From assembly GCA_034401795.1 (NCBI GenBank), contig CM067360.1, positions 121,065,430-121,129,429 of the forward strand: a DNA stretch of 64,000 bases, in the 5' to 3' direction. Of the stretch, positions 32,686-43,598 are shown in pieces; the stretch's first letter is position 1, and each line of letters begins with the position of its first letter. Below the pieces are notes generated by a model. It did no database searches, had not been told where the DNA came from, and worked only from the letters and a program-made list of their open reading frames with translations. The translations under genes were made by a program, and so were the position numbers. This DNA is from Chaetoderma sp. LZ-2023a. Taxonomy: Eukaryota; Mollusca; Caudofoveata; Chaetodermatida; Chaetodermatidae.

Positions 32686-32735
32686 TTAGCAAGTAGTGAT
32701 TGAACGGTAATGGATGCTTTTCGTGTTGTGCTGGG
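32686..32735 (+). repeat. DIRS right inverted terminal repeat
   Basis: TTAGCAAGTAGTGATTGAACG and GTAATGGATGCTTTTCGTG are complementary to the left ITR at 16306-16360. The exact outer end lies between about 32735 and 32790. Confidence 0.8.
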
Positions 32736-32789
32736 ATCAATTAACGCCTTGGTGCTTCTATTCTACCAAAGCATCAAATAGTACATTTG

Positions 32790-34640
32790 TACTCTATTTT
32801 AACTCAAATACGTTTATGATAAATTCTTAGATATTAATGCGTCTTAATGTTAAAAAATACAAGAAAACAAAGAGTTCTGATGATTATAACCAATATAAAA
32901 TGGCAAGGAATAATTCTACATCATGCATCAAACAAGTCAAACGGTCATTCGAACGAAATATAGCAACAGAATGCAAGCAAAACCCCAAGTCCTTTTGGAA
33001 ATATGTCAAAAGCAAAACAACTCTCAAAGAAACAGTAAGCCAACTTAAATATTCAAACGATGATGTGTGTACAAATGATATAGAAAAGGCAGAAGTTTTG
33101 AACATATATTTTGCAACCGTATTTACAGAAGAGAATGTAAATACAATGCCAGAAAATATCCCAAATATCACAAACACTGTTTTACCAGGCATTTCTATAA
33201 GCCCAGAGACTATTGAAGCCAAACTAAAAAAAATAAACCCAAATAAAAGTCATGGACCAGACAGCATACCCATACAAATTTTGATTGAACTAGCAAGAGA
33301 TCAGTGTACCCCTTAGCATCCTATTTAACAAATCTTTAGAGGAAGCCGTAATACCTGAGATTTTGAAAATTGCTAATGTCTGTCCGATTTATAAGAAAGG
33401 CCCAAAAAGTAATCCAAGCAACTATAGACCCATCAGTCTAACTTGCTCACTTTGCAAACTTTTAGAAACATTTGTACATGATGCAATAATGAATGACATG
33501 AAAACAAACAACGTTTTCACCAGCTGTCAACATGGCTTCAGACATAACAGACCATGCAAAACACAGTTACTGGAGTACATGGAAACCATAACATCCAATC
33601 TAAATGAAAACAAACCTATAGACGCAATATACTTAGACTTTTCCAAAGCTTTCGATACAGTACCACACAAAAGACTGCTAAAGAAAATGAGAATGTAGAG
33701 TCTAGGAGAGCAACTAATTAACTGGACTGAAGCATTTCTAACCGAAAGAAAACAGTATGTAAAGATCAACGAAGCAACATCCGACTGGACAGCCGTCACT
33801 AGTGGCGTGCCTCAAGGCAGTGTTTTGGGATCTACACTTTTCCTTTTGTATATAAACGATCTACCCGATTCCGTAACCTGCCCTTGTAAGATCTTTTCGG
33901 ATGATACAAAACTGTTTGGTAACACTAACACCGTGAACCTACAAGACAACATAGATAATGTATGTAATTGGTCTCAGATTTGCCAGCTACACTTTAATAC
34001 AGACAAAACACATGTAATACACTTTTGTTCAAATAATCCTAGGACCCAGTATTATATGACAGACACTACATGCCAGTCACAAACCATTGAAATCATACCG
34101 TCCACAAGTGAAAAAGATCTTGGCGTACACATAGATGAAAACCTCTCCTTCGATACCCATATAAATGCAACTGTATCAAAGGCTAACAGTATAGTTGGTC
34201 TAATTAACAGAACCTTCAATTACATAAACGAAAACACGCTTACCCTGCTATTCAAATCAGTAGTCCGACCAATTTTAGAATACTGTAACTGCAGATGGTC
34301 TCCTCATTTTAAAAGACAATCTTGTATAATCGAAAGGGTCCAGCGCAGAGCCAGTAAACTTGTTCCCCATTTGAGAAATTACTGCTACACAGACAGGTTA
34401 ACGGCTTTGAACCTCATGTCACTAAAATACAGAAGGCTTAGTGATGTCCAAATTGAGCGAACGAAACGATCATTCACGTTCAGGTTACGCTGCGGTTTTT
34501 CATGTAACCCATTTTTGGTTCGCGAGAAAAGTTGCCGATGTTTCATATAGTTTGCTTGAGCTTACGAGGAGAAATCATAGACCAGAACTAAATATCTAAA
34601 TGCCAAACATGCCTATGATCATGCGCCAGAAATATAAAAT
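32790..34640 (+). pseudogene. Non-LTR (CR1/Jockey-like) RT part, 3' half of split element
   Basis: Continues the element cut at 16304. The linker reads DDYNQYKMARNNSTSCIKQVKRSFERNIATECKQNPKSFWKYVKSK. RT reads INPNKSHGPDSIP, IANVCPIYKKGPKSNPSNYRPISLT, HGFRHNRPCKTQL, IYLDFSKAFDTVPHKRLL, SGVPQGSVLGSTLFLLYINDLP and IFSDDTKLF (FSDD in place of FADD). The thumb region is WSQICQLHFNTDKTHVIHF, then STSEKDLGVHID, RPILEYCNCRWSP and IERVQRRASKLV. Frame breaks are near 33310 and 33700, and a stop is at about 34550. It is an inactive copy. The DIRS element interrupts it in the endonuclease-RT linker. Confidence 0.9.
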
Positions 34641-34669
34641 AATACAACATTTGTTATCGGAAATGCTAT

Positions 34670-34940
34670 TCTTCTTTTCGTTCGCTGATCATACCGCCAG
34701 TCCTGTAAGTGACTATCGACATGATCATAAGCGTTAAGTGCGTGGATCCATGGTTTATTAGAGTGCGCCATGCGGCCTGGAACCTCCGTCTTCAGCACTC
34801 GAGGTTTCTGTCAGGGTTACCTCACCCGTACCTCCTTTAGTCGCCCCTTACGACATGCAGAGGATACGGAAGGTGTATTCTAAGCCCCACCTACAGGGCA
34901 CAGTAGCTAGATTACAGGAGCACGCCACAACTCCCAGCAA
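34670..34940 (-). mobile_element. SINE-like element, copy 2, with extra 5' head
   Basis: A minus-strand copy of the SINE at 15269. It is flanked by perfect 11-bp target duplications GGAAATGCTAT (34659-34669 and 34941-34951). Unlike the other copies it has about 40 extra bases at its 5' end (34901-34940), reading on the minus strand GCTGGGAGTTGTGGC, then GTGCTCCTGTAATCTAGC, then TACTG. This resembles the 5' Alu domain of 7SL RNA. The duplications enclose the extra head, so it was inserted as one unit. The tail is AAAAGAAGA. Confidence 0.8.
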
Positions 34941-34951
34941 GGAAATGCTAT

Positions 34952-36034
34952 GATAAACGTCACGTACAATGATCTGTCAAAATTCAACCATAGAACTATA
35001 TATTTATGGATCTGTGATGCGCACTGACATGTTTTCCCAAAGTTACTGGGCTGATGATGATTAATGGGGATACATGAACCAATCGTATCTGTATCGGACA
35101 CGTTTTCTCGCTGGTCAGTTATCATCCCAGTTTGTGGCTATTAAAAGGTGGTCTAAAAGACAAGTCAGTGTGGAATGTACCGGTACAATGTCATGAATGG
35201 GGTAGTTTCTGTAAAACCAATGGTCGATCAGTAAACCTGTTTTAACCCTTTAATGCTAAAATTAGTTCCAGAAAGATTATATTTTCTCATAGAAAATATC
35301 CAGTTGAATACCGGGGTAGGCCTACAAAGAAAATTGTTTTTGAAAATTTTTCACGGGAATGGCTGGCTGCAGGTGGACCGTTACATATATAACATTTAAC
35401 ATCAGACATAAACCACAGCTACAGCATAATGTATGTCAAGTTTTCAAAAGTTACACATATCAATTCCTAAATCCAATTAAGCTATGTATTTGAATCTCTA
35501 TTATGAGACCACCTGCCTTAAGAGACCACCTTTTAATTATCCTGTGGGAGGTCATGTATTTCCGCCTATAAAAACTTGATATTCAACCAATAATAGCCTG
35601 TTAGACCATTGATATACCATCAGTTAAATGATATTACGCAATATTTTGTAATTTTATGGCTTGCAAAAATTGAAGCGCCGGGAAACTATGGTAGTTCAAC
35701 TTGTAAAACACATTGCCATTGACAGCTTTCTTGTCGAACGCAGAATTGTCAGATTATCTAGTGAACAACTCGTGTTCGGCGGGTAAATAATTGACAACAG
35801 CTATTTAGAGCGTGCCCGTTAAACGTATCTAATATCATAGCTCAGCACATTTGGTTGTTGTCGGATTCACTATTTGATACAGTATAACACCGAATGTTGC
35901 CGATTTTGAGAGGGTTTTTGTTTACTTTCTGTAAGATCATCTGTAAGATCGAATTTAAATAAATAAATACAAAAATACTGTAATTGCTTGACTTTAATTT
36001 GAAATAAGCTCTGATCTGCTAACAGAGAATCAGA
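34952..36034. other. Non-coding interval with truncated MITE
   Basis: 35244-35375 is the start of a piggyBac-like palindromic MITE (TTAACCCTTTAATGCTAAAA ... AATTTTTCACGGGAATGGC) that stops at the palindrome centre. The rest has no recognised gene or repeat. No obvious hAT terminal repeat was found before 36035. Confidence 0.45.
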
Positions 36035-37517
36035 TTGTCAATCAAAATGAATACTAAAGTAAAACATGAATCAGTGACAATTAAAACTTTTAAGAAGTGG
36101 AATGTTTCGTCACATTTTAACTATGATGTTGATGAGGATAATCGTATTGAGAAACTTAGATGTACAACTTGTAATGAATATTGGAATGAAATTCAAATTG
36201 AGGCGAAGAAACGTGGTTTAAGAGGTGCTGTATTGGATAGTGTAAAAGAGTACATTGATGGGGTTAGCTATGTTCATAAGGCTAACGTAGAACACCACTG
36301 CAAGCCAGGATCCTTGCATGAGCATGCCTGTAACCTAAAATCACGACTTGCCCCCAGATCTACTGGTCCTAGTGGTGATGCCGAAACAACAAAACAAAAA
36401 AGCATGGGTACTTCAAGAATTGGATCAATGTTTTTATCATCAAGCACTGACTCATACACAAAGCTTTTTAGAACAGCTTTGTTTATTGTGATGAAAGAGG
36501 AGCCTCTTTCCAAATTTGCTAACTGTAGAATTACAGGTTATCAATGGACTCAAGATATCTGTTGGTAAAACAAGTAGACAGGCTTGTGTTGAAATGATAA
36601 CATTCATGGCTGAAGTCATCAGAGAATATGTCACAGAATTATTGAGAAACTGTAATGTTTTTTCTGGTTTATGTGATGGCTCAGAAGCCAGAAAAACTAG
36701 AGAGGAGAAAGAACTTGTGTACGTAAAATGCATAAAAAATGGAGTGCCGATATATCTTCTTCTAAAATGTCAATGGATGAGGGACTTTGGTGGCACAGAT
36801 GCAGCTTCACTTAAGCGATCATTTTTAGAAAGTTTCAAGCTGTATAATATAGATTATAGTTTCAGTGTGTGCAGATAGTGCTTCAGTCAACATGGGTAAG
36901 AGAACAGGGGCAATGGTAACATTGAAAACAGACATACCATCTCTACTGATCATTCATTGCTCCTTGCATAAGTTTGAGTTAGCTATTGCAGATGCTTTTA
37001 AAACATCCAAAGAGTTTGAACATATTGATGAGATAATGCTGTCGCTGTACTTGTTGTTTAAACTTAGTGGTAAGAATTGGCGAATGCTGCTGTTGCTTGC
37101 AGAAAGAATGGGAGTACGGGTATTTAGATACCCCAAAACAAGCGGTGCTCGGTTTCAGGCTCACAAAAAGAGAGGATTAAACATACTTTTGTTCAACTTC
37201 TGTGTGTTTCTAATGCTTGCAGAAAATGTTGTTGAGACGACTGGCCTTGTAGCTCCAGCCATGAAAACTAAGATCAGTGGATTTCACAAGAGGATGCTAA
37301 AATACAAATTTGTAATATGCGCTGCACTGTATGAAGAAGTCCTAGTACAGACAGCCCTAGTTTCCTTAGTGATGGAGGGGATGTGTTGGATGGATGCACT
37401 GAAAAACTTGGAGATTGCGACCAGAGACGAAGCCCTACCAGAAGTCATCAGCAGCTTTACATGCAGAAAGGAAAGTTCAGATGACAGTTTAATACTAACT
37501 GTGTAATTCGGATCGAC
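36035..37517 (+). pseudogene. hAT-type transposase (ZNF862/KIAA1586-like), N-terminal and catalytic part
   Basis: Three + frames form one broken gene. 36035-36568 opens with IKTFKKWNVSSHFNYDVDEDNRIEKLRCTTCNEYW...HKANVEHHCKPGSLHEHAC, a C2H2-like zinc module of ZNF862/KIAA1586-type proteins. 36516-36878 gives FMAEVIREYVTELLRNCNVFSGLCDGSEARKTREEKELVYVKCIKNG, the RNase H-fold start with the D of CDGS. 36865-37506 gives CADSASVNMGKRTGAMVTLKTDIPSLLIIHCSLHKFELAI, with the second Asp and the CxxH-like helix (C.LH). Reading stops at 37504 beside a 3.4-kb insertion. The C-terminus is at 40881-41620. Cut-and-paste transposases of this class act on element termini. This copy is dead. Confidence 0.75.
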
Positions 37518-37920
37518 CGGTCAGATGCCAGCCGTACCAGCTAAGCTGGGTACATGCCGCCCATCCTGGATTTGTTCCATGAACACACCCCCCCCTGGGT
37601 AGAGCCATAAGCGTGTATAAGCCTATGAGAGAGATTTTGTCGTAAAAAAACCGACTAAGTTTGTTAAAACGCGTAGCGCGCATGTGCGCGCCAACCACTG
37701 CATTGACAGCGCATATATCGCGTCCAAGATAGGATGGCACTTTTAGTGTACCGAGTAGGTACATTGTAATTCTTTATAATTGCTTGTTCCCACCAAATCT
37801 GTCATCAATCAAGACCAGAATTCGACGGGCTTTCCGAATCTGTAAACCATTTCAAAATTGGATAAGAAATGGCTGAGTTATCCACGGAAAACCCCTTTGA
37901 TTATCTGCAAAATATTGCCA

Positions 37921-38062
37921 TGACGTCAAAACCACGTGCGCGCAGAAGTTCTAGAATGTTCTAGAACATTTATCTGTGTCACTATTAGCTGCGCGCTGAT
38001 CGGCTATTTCTCGGCCGATGATTGGTTAAGGCCTGCGCCTGTGATGTCACGAGTAGTCTAAA
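37921..38062 (+). promoter_or_regulatory. CRE / E-box / heat-shock element / CCAAT cluster
   Basis: TGACGTCA (37921-37928), CACGTG (37933-37938) and TTCTAGAATGTTCTAGAA (37949-37966) lie within 46 bp. The last is a perfect four-unit TTCnnGAAnnTTCnnGAA heat-shock element. An inverted CCAAT (ATTGG, about 38022) and a TATA-like TCTAAAAGG (about 38056) follow at normal spacing. GCCTGTGATGTCAC...TAAAAGGAG is also similar to the promoter-like sequence at 62115-62146. Confidence 0.6.
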
Positions 38063-39382
38063 AGGAGATGAAATCCAGATCCTGAGAGCATCCTCGGCCA
38101 AGGGCCGAACAGGTTGGACCTGCATAACACTACGATCAGCTGAGACAGTCATTAAACAGATCACCTCGGTCTCAGTCAGTTTCTCTCCCGTAGCATTGCG
38201 GCAGCTACCCAACCCACCACATCTTAAAAGAATTTTGTGAACTCCCGAACATTTGTTCGGGGCCATTTTTGGAAACTTTTGACAATATTGTTCACGTGTA
38301 AACCGAGAACTAAGTCGGAACAAATTTAGCGGTGAGGCCTTTCCGGCCTGAATATGTGATTCCACAGATGTAGAGGCAGCGATGTTCTTTGGTGGATAAC
38401 TCGTCTGATCTGCTGGCCATGCCAAAATGTGGTTATTCAATCACCACCCACACTATGTCGTGTAGGTTTATTTAGACTTTTGGACCGCAGCAAGTAAACT
38501 TTGCCAGATACATCTTAAGAGCTAACTGATCTATCCCGCACCGTTAAGCTTAGTTATGCATCTTCATCCGTATTCGACAGCCCCGTTAATAGACGGGTTG
38601 TTCTTCACTTTCATCCGTACCGTCGGTGTACGGGAACTTTCTTCCTAACCGTAATGTTATTGTAGCACTCGCTGACTGATCGTTAGACATTCTTGTATTG
38701 TGATTACCGTCCTGAGTTCACTCCGCTCCCATCCTGGACTGCATGCGGGAATCCTGTTTGTGGAAACCGGCATGCGGGAACTTATCCAGCTTTCGGAGGA
38801 CGCGTCAACTCACGTCACGCCAGTCATGACGTATCAATTTCAGTAATATGATAGCCGTCCTTGAAAATGGCTACCGAGCATTAAAGTAGCTATACATAAC
38901 ATCTTTAATTATTCCGTTAATTACGATCTTAGTTATTATATTTCGTCCTAAAGCCAATAGTTATAATTTCTTTATCTGTTTATAGTTATTCTGATTTTAC
39001 TGTAAGGTGTTTTTACTAACCACGCCGTAGTAGGTCTACCAACCTGTACTATATATATTATTCTGATCATTTCCACATTGTATTACTTGTACTGGTTAGT
39101 CTTATATATGGCAAGTAGCCATCCGTTCATATGTTTTGTTTATTTGTAAAAAAAACGTAGGACTGCAGTGCATGTAGGAAACACTATACAGCAACATTTA
39201 TATATGCATCACTTTCTCCCGCCACCAACAATTTTTCACTGAGGTCGCTATCCATGCTATAACTCTGCTCACACTCCCCTCGTATCTTTTGATACTTTGT
39301 AGTTAGTTATCCTTGCCAATGTAGGAAGCACTGTGAAAACATATTATAATTATTATTTTCTTTTTCATCTTTTAGGAAGTCT

Positions 39383-40082
39383 CCCCCCCCCCCCCCCCCC
39401 GCACCGCAGTGCATATCTGGGCAACTTGCGTTTAAACCTAACATCAGGTTAAAAGGTTAGCCCCATAGGACCTGGTGACGGGCGAGATGCGTATCCCCAC
39501 CGAATTCTGTACGAATGTCTGGGCAAGATGTTGGAATCTGCCACGCCCTTATGGGAAGGACATTCACGGTGGGTATTCGTCTCTCTTACCCCCCCCCCCC
39601 CCCCCCCCACCGTAACGACATCTTAGTCGCCTAAACTTGCTTATGTGAAAAGTAACCATTGTCCTGTGACGTTTTATATGGTTATGGAGCAAGATGTCCG
39701 GATTCTCACCAAACTCGGAGGTCTTGCGAAATAACATGTATGCACGCTGTCTTGAGTATTTATGTCTTAGGACATCCGTTCTCAATCGCAGCCGTATCTA
39801 AAGCTAAGTAGGGCACCCGCCATTTGCGGCCTAAACTAGTTCTTGTCTTTAAAAACTATATGTTAGGTTAGGCATAGAAGAAGGCCGGCATAAATAAAAG
39901 CGGCACCTACTAATTTAGCATGTTTAAAACTACATAAGATGGTGACGTGGAAATCCCTCGGGAATCGCTCGTCCCGTCTTCACGTAAAACAGCACGCAAC
40001 ATTCTAGTCATAATTTCACTAGGTATGGTCTTTTCTTTATATCATTTTGATTGAATATAGAGTACCCCCCCCCCCCCCCCCC
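39383..40082. repeat. Three C18-C20 homopolymer runs
   Basis: Runs of C occupy 39383-39400 (18), 39589-39608 (20) and 40065-40082 (18). The homologous copy at 63-64 kb has short mixed C/G sequence at two of these sites (CCCGCCCCCTCCCCCC and GGGCCCA), so the runs have expanded here. Length may be affected by sequencing error. Confidence 0.85.
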
Positions 40083-40880
40083 TTTCTGGCCAATACTCTT
40101 CTCCCGCTTTAAGCGATGGCAGCATTTTCCCATGACGGAGGCCTGCGCGAGGCACTTGCCTCTCGCAAGGATCTAGTGACGGCGGCCTGCGCGAGCCTAC
40201 TACTTCTCACCCAGAAAAACAGCACCAGAACTAATGCCCGTGCGAGGCACATAACCTTTCACCACTTCAACAAGATAACTTTCTTTCCTTTTCAGCTTAG
40301 AGGTATAATAACTTATATTAAGCTAATTAGTGAACTCGTGCACGGGAGCCTCCTTTGCGGGGATACCTCTGCGGACATATGAGTCTGGGTGGTACCTCCG
40401 GGAGCCCCACATTTAGAAGTTCATCAGGCAGTCTCTATGTCTTGTATTTTCGTATGCTCATTTTTATCTAGCAAACTTGACTGTCTGTTTTAGATAAATC
40501 AATAGTATAGACTTAATTTTTAGGTCACCAATCAAATATTGTAAGTCCATAGATCACGAAATTGCTATGGACAGGCACAAACTCATGGGCTGATACCATT
40601 GTGTTTAATGTTCGCGACGATGGTCGTACAGCCCCACCGGAACGATTGAGTTCCACCGGCCTTAGGAGCCGGTCTTTGTTAACCGTAGGGCAGTGTCATA
40701 TGGGATCCGTAACCCAGAGACTGGGAGCTAGCCAGCGTCATCAGTCGTCATGTACATGCGACGCGGCGAGCCAACACCATACACCAGAACGCCCCGACTC
40801 TACCCCGTGAGCTACAACTGCAACTGCCAGCAGTTTACCAGCTGTATTAACCAAAAAAAAATCTAAATTAACAGATCGAC

Positions 40881-41620
40881 AGAGAGAGAGAGGGCCTTTC
40901 ACAGAAAATAGTGAAAGAAGTTTCACATAGGCAGGCATTTAAGCTGACTAGTGTGATTTCTGCAGAGAAAGAAGCTAATGCTATGAAGAAGGCACTTATA
41001 GGTGAAATAAAGGACCGTGTCTCTAGTAGGTTTACTAGCTTGAAGACTGATGGTGTAGTAGGTGCAATGGTTATAGTTGACCATACGAGGTGGGACAGTA
41101 GTGATGAGACATATGGGATGGAGAACATTCATAAACTTTCTGAGCATTTTTCAAACCAGTTGATATGTAAAGATTATAATGTCACCCGTGGAAAATCAGA
41201 ATTTGTAGAGTTGAAAAAACTCCAATGAAAATGCTACCAATCTATCAAGAGTAAAATACTGTTTTGGGAGAAGATATTTACGTACCAAAGTGACTACGAC
41301 TCATTTCAGAACATTCCACTCATCATTGAGATATGTTTATGCATAGCTTGGACACAATGCACGGTAGAGAGAGGATTCTCATTTGTAAGGCGTGTAATCA
41401 CAGCAGAGGGCAAATCTAAGTAATGAGATCTTAGACAACTTATTGGTGATCAGACTGAATCTGCCTGTTCTTAGCAAATTCATAGCGGAAGGGCAGTATG
41501 AAGATAGTGTTATAGCCAGGGCAGTTGCCAAGTATCTTGTTTCGATGAAGTGGAGGTGGGACCTGAAAGCAGCAGTCCAGTCAAGTCCAGTAGAAGGAAA
41601 TGAAGGACCGTCCATGTAAA
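40881..41620 (+). pseudogene. hAT-type transposase, C-terminal part
   Basis: Continues 36035-37517 after the insertion. RERGLSQKIVKEVSHRQAFKL...MKKALIGEIKDRVSSRFTSL leads to YDSFQNIPLIIEICLCIAWTQCTVERGFSFVRRVITAEGKSK. Then, after a one-base shift, come LSNEILDNLLVIRLNLPVLSKFI and EDSVIARAVAKYLVSMKWRWD. CTVERGFSFVRRV is the hAT C-terminal dimerisation motif (.ERGFS...RI), and R.EIL..LL.IRL is its usual sequel. A stop at 41222 and the frame shift near 41400 show decay. Confidence 0.8.
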
Positions 41621-42059
41621 AAAAACCAGAAAATTGAACTGTAGTGCCTGAGACATCTGACTGCGAGGCAGAGTCATTAAATGACAACTGTTCTTCTTCT
41701 GAAGATGATGATAATTATGACTGAATTATTGATGAATCTTATCTGTCAGTCAAGTATATGACCATAATCAATTACATCACATGTAAGTGGACGTCACAAT
41801 CATTGGGCGGGGCATAGCTAAATTGGATTCATCCATTAATTAAGAAACAAGTCACTGAATATGTTATATCATTCATTATATCAGTTCATTTATTGAATTT
41901 ATTCTAAGTTACAATTTACAGTTCTAATAAATAATTGGTGTTTCATTATAATTGAATTCAGTAGTTTAGTACATTTATAAACAATCAGACATGAACAAAG
42001 ATATTTCCAAAAATGGTGGTCCCAAAAGGCAATCCCAGGATAGTAATTAATGAAAATTA
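41621..42059. other. Unassigned AT-rich sequence
   Basis: Contains ATCATTGGGCGGGGCATAGCTAAATTGG near 41797-41825, a phrase shared with the MITE ends at 54450 and 57195 (GGGCGGGGCATAGC). No gene is seen. Confidence 0.45.
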
Positions 42060-42565
42060 ATTACCTCTTCGTAATCTAGAAATTTGTTTGAGTGTAGCTT
42101 TCATGACCATCTGATTTTCAGTTACTTCTTTAGCATTAACTGATGCCATGGTCGCTGGCTACATACATCTGCCTGGCTGGTTAGTTCTTGTGGAGTCAAG
42201 TTACAGCATTGATTGGTAGAAGCTGGTATATGGTCACCCTCATCTCGGTTCATGGTTGGTTGATTCCAACTCGGCTGTGGCAGAACACAGAAGCTACTGG
42301 ACATACCGCATATACCCAGTCATTAACATCGAAACCAATTTATTCAAACGAAATGTCAAGGAGGCTATTGAGATTTACAAACATCACCCAACCATGAACC
42401 GAGATGAGGGATGCAATATACCGGTGCTCTACCAATCAATACTTTCATGTGACTCCACAAGAACTGACCAGAGTGACATAGCCAGCGACCATCAGTTAGT
42501 GCTGAAGAAGTTACCGAGATGGACATGAAAGCGACACTCAAACAATTTATACATCCCAGAGAGGT
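42060..42565. repeat. Head-to-head inverted repeat of a retroelement C-terminus
   Basis: The left arm (about 42060-42260, read on -) and the right arm (about 42370-42565, read on +) encode the same peptide: HQPTMNRDEGDHIPA... and HHPTMNRDEGCNIPV..., both followed by similar Thr/Ser-rich text ending QL(V/M)LKK. The phrase EAIEIYKHHPTMNRDEG resembles the C-terminal motif (EA..I....P..NRD.G) of GIY-YIG retroelement proteins. The arms are about 190 bp with a ~110-bp spacer. Confidence 0.6.
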
Positions 42566-42685
42566 AACTAGTTTTCCTTATCATATGAACAATGTCAAAG
42601 ATGTTGGCCTCAAATTCTTTCTGTTACATCAGAGTGACTGTTAACAATAAACTCATAGACAGTCAGTACATCTCAATTCAAACAT

Positions 42686-43225
42686 TTGGTAGCTGCTGCA
42701 GGACCGACCATCGTCACTTCTATTTTGGATGTCTTGAAAAAAATGGGTTATGCGAAGCGAAAGGGGTTATGCAAAAAAAATTTAGGTAGGCATTTTTTCC
42801 CAAACCGAATTATTAACACATGGAACTCACTCCCTTCTGTTGTGGTCGAGGCACCCACGCTCGGTGTGTTTAAATTGAAACTAGATATGCACCTAAATGA
42901 CATAATATACGATCATGACATAGCCAACTCATGGATATATAATAATAAGATAATAGAAATATACCCAAATGCTAGGCGCAGAAGGGTGTAACCATGAGTG
43001 TGGGTGGCACACCGCAGCAGACGCGGGGATAACCCATCTGCCCCACAGCACCTCCCAAAGTCAACCAGGGTCCTGATTAATGTCAATGAACAATGCCAAC
43101 CAAACAAATAAACAATTGTAACTAAACAAAGTACAAGCACTAGTAATACAATACCAAAACAGCTCCAGAGGCAATAACAAGCCATGGGGTTATGCCTCGT
43201 AAATTGATGATGATGATGAATTCTT
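42686..43225 (+). pseudogene. Non-LTR retrotransposon 3' end
   Basis: KKNLGRHFFPNRIINTWNSLPSVVVEAPTLGVFKLKLDMHL is the C-terminal motif of CR1/Jockey-group RTs (FF..R..N.WN.LP..VV.A.....FK..LD). The frame ends at 42989, followed by about 200 bp of 3' UTR and a (GAT)4 tail near 43206-43220, typical of such elements. The upstream RT is missing, so it is a 5'-truncated copy separate from 32790-34640. Confidence 0.75.
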
Positions 43226-43598
43226 CTGTGACAACCTTAGATTCTTGTTTGGGCTTGCTACAGAGATATTAGTGGACAGTGGGCAGTGGTCTTGCCAAAC
43301 ATAAATGTAACTCCTAATAAAGCCATCTGTAGTGTAATAAATGTGCTCCTAAATTTGGCTACAGAGATATTTCTCTGTCAGTATGCTGTGCTAAATGAGG
43401 TGGGTAATACTTTGGGAAGGGGATTAAGGGCTGTTGAATGGGTGAGTGGGTGAGTGACCTGTCAACAACTGAGTAGTGTCAGGGCTCCAGGCACAATAGC
43501 TCTAATTATCATGGGCTAACTATATGCTAAGAATTTAATGATTTTTATAACTTATTGCCTAAACTTATAAAAATAATGCATGTACACTATAGTCCAAT
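43226..43598. other. Unassigned sequence
   Basis: Ordinary AT-rich DNA. TTTGGCTACAGAGATATTTC (about 43354) and GCTTGCTACAGAGATATTAG (about 43254) are short direct repeats. No gene is seen. Confidence 0.4.

Larger units (their letters stand above)
16306..32735 (+). mobile_element. DIRS-type tyrosine-recombinase retrotransposon, interrupted by Gypsy
   Basis: Bounded by inverted terminal repeats. The left one (16306-16360) contains CATCCATTACCGTTCAATCA. The right one (32686-32735) contains the reverse complement TGATTGAACGGTAATGGATG. Between them, in order, are a Ser/Gly-rich ORF1 region, RT, RNase H and a tyrosine recombinase, as in DIRS. Without the 9.58-kb Gypsy insertion it is about 6.85 kb. 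It sits in the endonuclease-RT linker of a non-LTR element and no target duplication is evident, as expected for recombinase-mediated insertion. Many frameshifts and stops show it is dead. Confidence 0.85.
37518..40873 (+). mobile_element. 3.4-kb insertion inside the hAT gene, LTR-like
   Basis: Possible 7-bp duplications GATCGAC (37511-37517 and 40874-40880) bracket it. Joining across one copy restores a readable frame into RERGLSQKIVKEVSHRQAF. 39172-40387 is homologous, in inverse orientation, to 63105-64000, including CGTAGGAAACACTATACAGC, CATAAATAAAAGCGGCA (AATAAA), TAGGTATGGTCTTTTC and CGGGGATACCTCTGCGGAC. It reads like an LTR with a polyadenylation signal. 37921-38060 holds promoter-type motifs. 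A minus-strand open frame of 151 codons at 37985-38440 is unrecognised and overlaps those motifs, so I do not call it a gene. Confidence 0.55.

Noticed and set aside
37985-38440. 151-codon minus-strand ORF as a gene
   Set aside because: No recognisable domain, and it overlaps a motif cluster that reads as a promoter on the other strand. Kept only as part of the insertion.
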